Assembly (NCBI GenBank): GCA_043751715.1
Contig: JAYUZO010000123.1
Coordinates: 1 to 6,997, forward strand
Reading direction: 5' to 3'
From: JAAFHS01 sp043751715
GTDB taxonomy: Bacteria > Pseudomonadota > Alphaproteobacteria > Rhodobacterales > Rhodobacteraceae
DNA length: 6,997 bases
Part shown: positions 5,276 through 6,997 of the stretch, one piece after another
How positions within the stretch are numbered: position 1 is the first letter of the stretch
Layout: each line of letters begins with the position of its first letter
The notes under the pieces: model-generated
Databases searched by the model: none
What the model was told of the DNA's origin: nothing
What the model saw: the letters and a program-made list of their open reading frames with translations, nothing else
Position numbers and translations under genes: made by a program

Positions 5276-6997
5276 TTAAGCCCGCGCCCACATCAGCGCC
5301 ACTTCATCCAGCACGCGCGGCCAGTTGGTGAACAGCAGCAACTGCCCGGTATCCGGCAGGAATTCCACATCCAGCCCCGGAAAATCGGCCACAAGCTCAC
5401 GCACCGTCAGCACCGGTGATTGCGGGTCCTGATCGCCCTGCAACAGCTTGACCGGCACGCTGTTGTCGCGGATCAGCGCTGACCAGTCCTTTTCCGAACT
5501 GATGCATTCGCGCACAAACGCCTCGGCTGCCAGATGTGTCGGGCTCATGATCACGTCAGATCCCACCAGCACCGCATCGCGGATTTCAGCTTGGGCAAAG
5601 GCTGCCATATCCGCCGCCGACCCACCGTTGACCTGCCGAAAGAAACCCGCCTTGCCCATGCGCCGCGCCAAGGCAAACCCCGCCTTGACCAGAAACGGCA
5701 ACACCTTGGGCGCATAGCGTGCATTCGCCATGATGAACCGCTGCCATTTGTCCATGCGTTCGTACTGCGCCGCCGTGCGTGCAGGCAGCATGCAGGCCAC
5801 CCCGACAATTCCCCTGACCAACCCCTGACGCGCCGCGCCAAGCGCCAGCGCAAAGCGCAAATCCGCCCCTGCCGGAATCACCACGGTTTGCGACACCCCC
5901 AGATGATTTAGCACCGTCAGGTAATCGGCTACCACATCGGCATTGTAGTCACCGCCCTGCGCATGCAGCGGCGTGCGCCCATAGCCTGCCCGCACCGGCA
6001 CGATCACCCGGTAGCCCAGCCGCGCCGCCGCCCGTTCTGCCCGCGCAGGCCAGCGCGTCAGGCCGAAATCCAGATGCATATACAGCACCGCCCGCCCCTG
6101 CGGTGCGCCAAAGCACAGATATTCCAGCCGCCGCCCGTCTGGCCCTGTCACATAGGCAAATGGCACGTCGGCCACGCTGGACGCAGGCGCCACCGGCCCC
6201 GCGTCAGCCGTTGACAAATAGGCCACATCCATCAGCCCCAGCACCACGCGCACCAGTTCGGCCTGACTGTGGGTTTCGGTCTTGGCCAGAATGGACCGCA
6301 ACTGCGTGCGCACCGTTTCAACCGACCGCCCGCGATCATCCGCAATGGTTTTCAGCGGCAGACCAAGCGTGATGCCCTGCACAATCTCTACCTCTGCTGG
6401 GGTCAGACCGAACGCCTCTTGCACCGTTGCTGCGAACCCCTGCGGCCAGACCAGTTCGGTGGACGTGACCAGCGCCAGGGGCGGCTTGGCCGCACTTTCC
6501 ACCGCACTGACCCGCACAATCACCGGGCTGCCCGTGGTATGCGACCGGATGCGCAGGATCACCACCTTTTCCGCCCGGCCCGATGCCACGTTGCGCACCA
6601 GACCCCGCAACGTTTCAACATCGTCCGGATCAAACGGCAGGGCACTGACCGGCCCGCCATCACGCACCCCGAACGCAATGGATGCCGCCCGGTTGCACGC
6701 CGCAATCACCGCGCCCCCGTCGGACAGGAACGCTGCGGCACGCGGAATATCGGCCAGCACTGACCGATGCGCCACCTCGGGCTGTGCCGCCTCAGTCCGG
6801 TCCAGAAACACGCTGGCGCGCTGCATGTGGGCTGCGATATCGGGATCATCCAACTCAATGGCGCTTTCCACCGGCCCCACGCGCAAAGCGGCCACCGACC
6901 CTTCCCAGACATCGACCAGATCCTCCAGCCGGATCGGATCAATTGCCACATCATACAGCCGGTCAACAATCTGCGCCTTCTGGTCACGTTCAACCAG
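5276..6997 (-). CDS. PAS / LuxR-type HTH / degenerate alpha/beta-hydrolase regulator (5' end outside window)
   Basis: 573 residues are visible. The frame is open to base 6997 (first residues LVERDQKAQIVDRLYD), and the GTG at 6949 is probably an internal Val, so the true start lies upstream. Residues about 85-180 contain a PAS-like sensor (FLSDGGAVIAACNRAASIAFG, 91-111). Residues 198-254 form a LuxR/FixJ-type DNA-binding helix-turn-helix (LTPAEVEIVQGITLGLPLKTIA, then SVETVRTQLRSILAKT). Residues about 275-573 have an alpha/beta-hydrolase fold, seen in VIVPVRAGYGRT, DYLTVLNHLGV and VKLLQGDQDP. Catalytic positions are degenerate: the nucleophile elbow reads IPAGADLRF (no Ser, about 374-382), the His position is Gln (DTGQLLLF, Q552), and the oxyanion HG is HL (308-309). 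The acid D524 remains. The likely role is a cytoplasmic transcription factor whose hydrolase-like domain binds a small molecule without hydrolysing it. Ligand and targets are unknown. Confidence 0.88.
   Translation of the reverse strand: MVERDQKAQIVDRLYDVAIDPIRLEDLVDVWEGSVAALRVGPVESAIELDDPDIAAHMQRASVFLDRTEAAQPEVAHRSVLADIPRAAAFLSDGGAVIAACNRAASIAFGVRDGGPVSALPFDPDDVETLRGLVRNVASGRAEKVVILRIRSHTTGSPVIVRVSAVESAAKPPLALVTSTELVWPQGFAATVQEAFGLTPAEVEIVQGITLGLPLKTIADDRGRSVETVRTQLRSILAKTETHSQAELVRVVLGLMDVAYLSTADAGPVAPASSVADVPFAYVTGPDGRRLEYLCFGAPQGRAVLYMHLDFGLTRWPARAERAAARLGYRVIVPVRAGYGRTPLHAQGGDYNADVVADYLTVLNHLGVSQTVVIPAGADLRFALALGAARQGLVRGIVGVACMLPARTAAQYERMDKWQRFIMANARYAPKVLPFLVKAGFALARRMGKAGFFRQVNGGSAADMAAFAQAEIRDAVLVGSDVIMSPTHLAAEAFVRECISSEKDWSALIRDNSVPVKLLQGDQDPQSPVLTVRELVADFPGLDVEFLPDTGQLLLFTNWPRVLDEVALMWARA

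Noticed and set aside
6269..6763. Plus-strand open frame of about 164 codons
   Set aside because: It is antisense to the HTH and PAS parts of the regulator, and its composition (His, Arg, Pro) is that of a shadow frame.

Overview
This is a GC-rich chromosomal window. Its protein sequences look most like an alphaproteobacterium of the Rhodobacterales (Roseobacter/Paracoccus-type), judged from the MATE transporter, the DUF1007-NicO pair and the PAS-LuxR-hydrolase regulator. That placement comes from sequence feel, not from a search. No phage, transposase, CRISPR array, rRNA or tRNA is visible, and the protein genes look like ordinary core or semi-core genes.

Layout, left to right. The 3' end of tex (S1-domain transcription accessory protein, + strand) runs from the window edge to 600. 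It meets a NorM-type MATE efflux gene (- strand, 597-1970) tail to tail, and the two stop codons share the palindrome CTAG. A 356-bp divergent intergenic region (1971-2326) follows. It holds a candidate promoter for the MATE gene and a perfect 12-bp palindrome near the next gene. An aldo/keto reductase (+ strand, 2327-3334) has a complete catalytic tetrad. It converges, across only 38 bp, on a two-gene minus-strand operon: a DUF1007 periplasmic protein (4344-4997), then a NicO-family nickel/cobalt-type transporter with a His-Asp-rich loop (3373-4362). These two genes overlap by 19 bp and very probably work together in transition-metal transport.

The 278 bp upstream of that operon (4998-5275) is the most structured non-coding part. 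It contains a good ribosome binding site, an imperfect 13-bp inverted repeat, 18-bp tandem repeats overlapping a possible promoter, a 14-bp perfect hairpin, and an extended -10-like box just after the next gene's stop. It may be a long regulated leader or carry a small RNA.

The right end (5276-6997, - strand, 5' end outside the window) encodes a large regulator: PAS-like domain, LuxR-type helix-turn-helix in the middle, alpha/beta-hydrolase fold at the C-terminus. The hydrolase part lacks the nucleophile serine, the catalytic histidine and the usual HG oxyanion motif. It therefore looks like a pseudoenzyme used as a ligand sensor, and it is the most interesting protein here.
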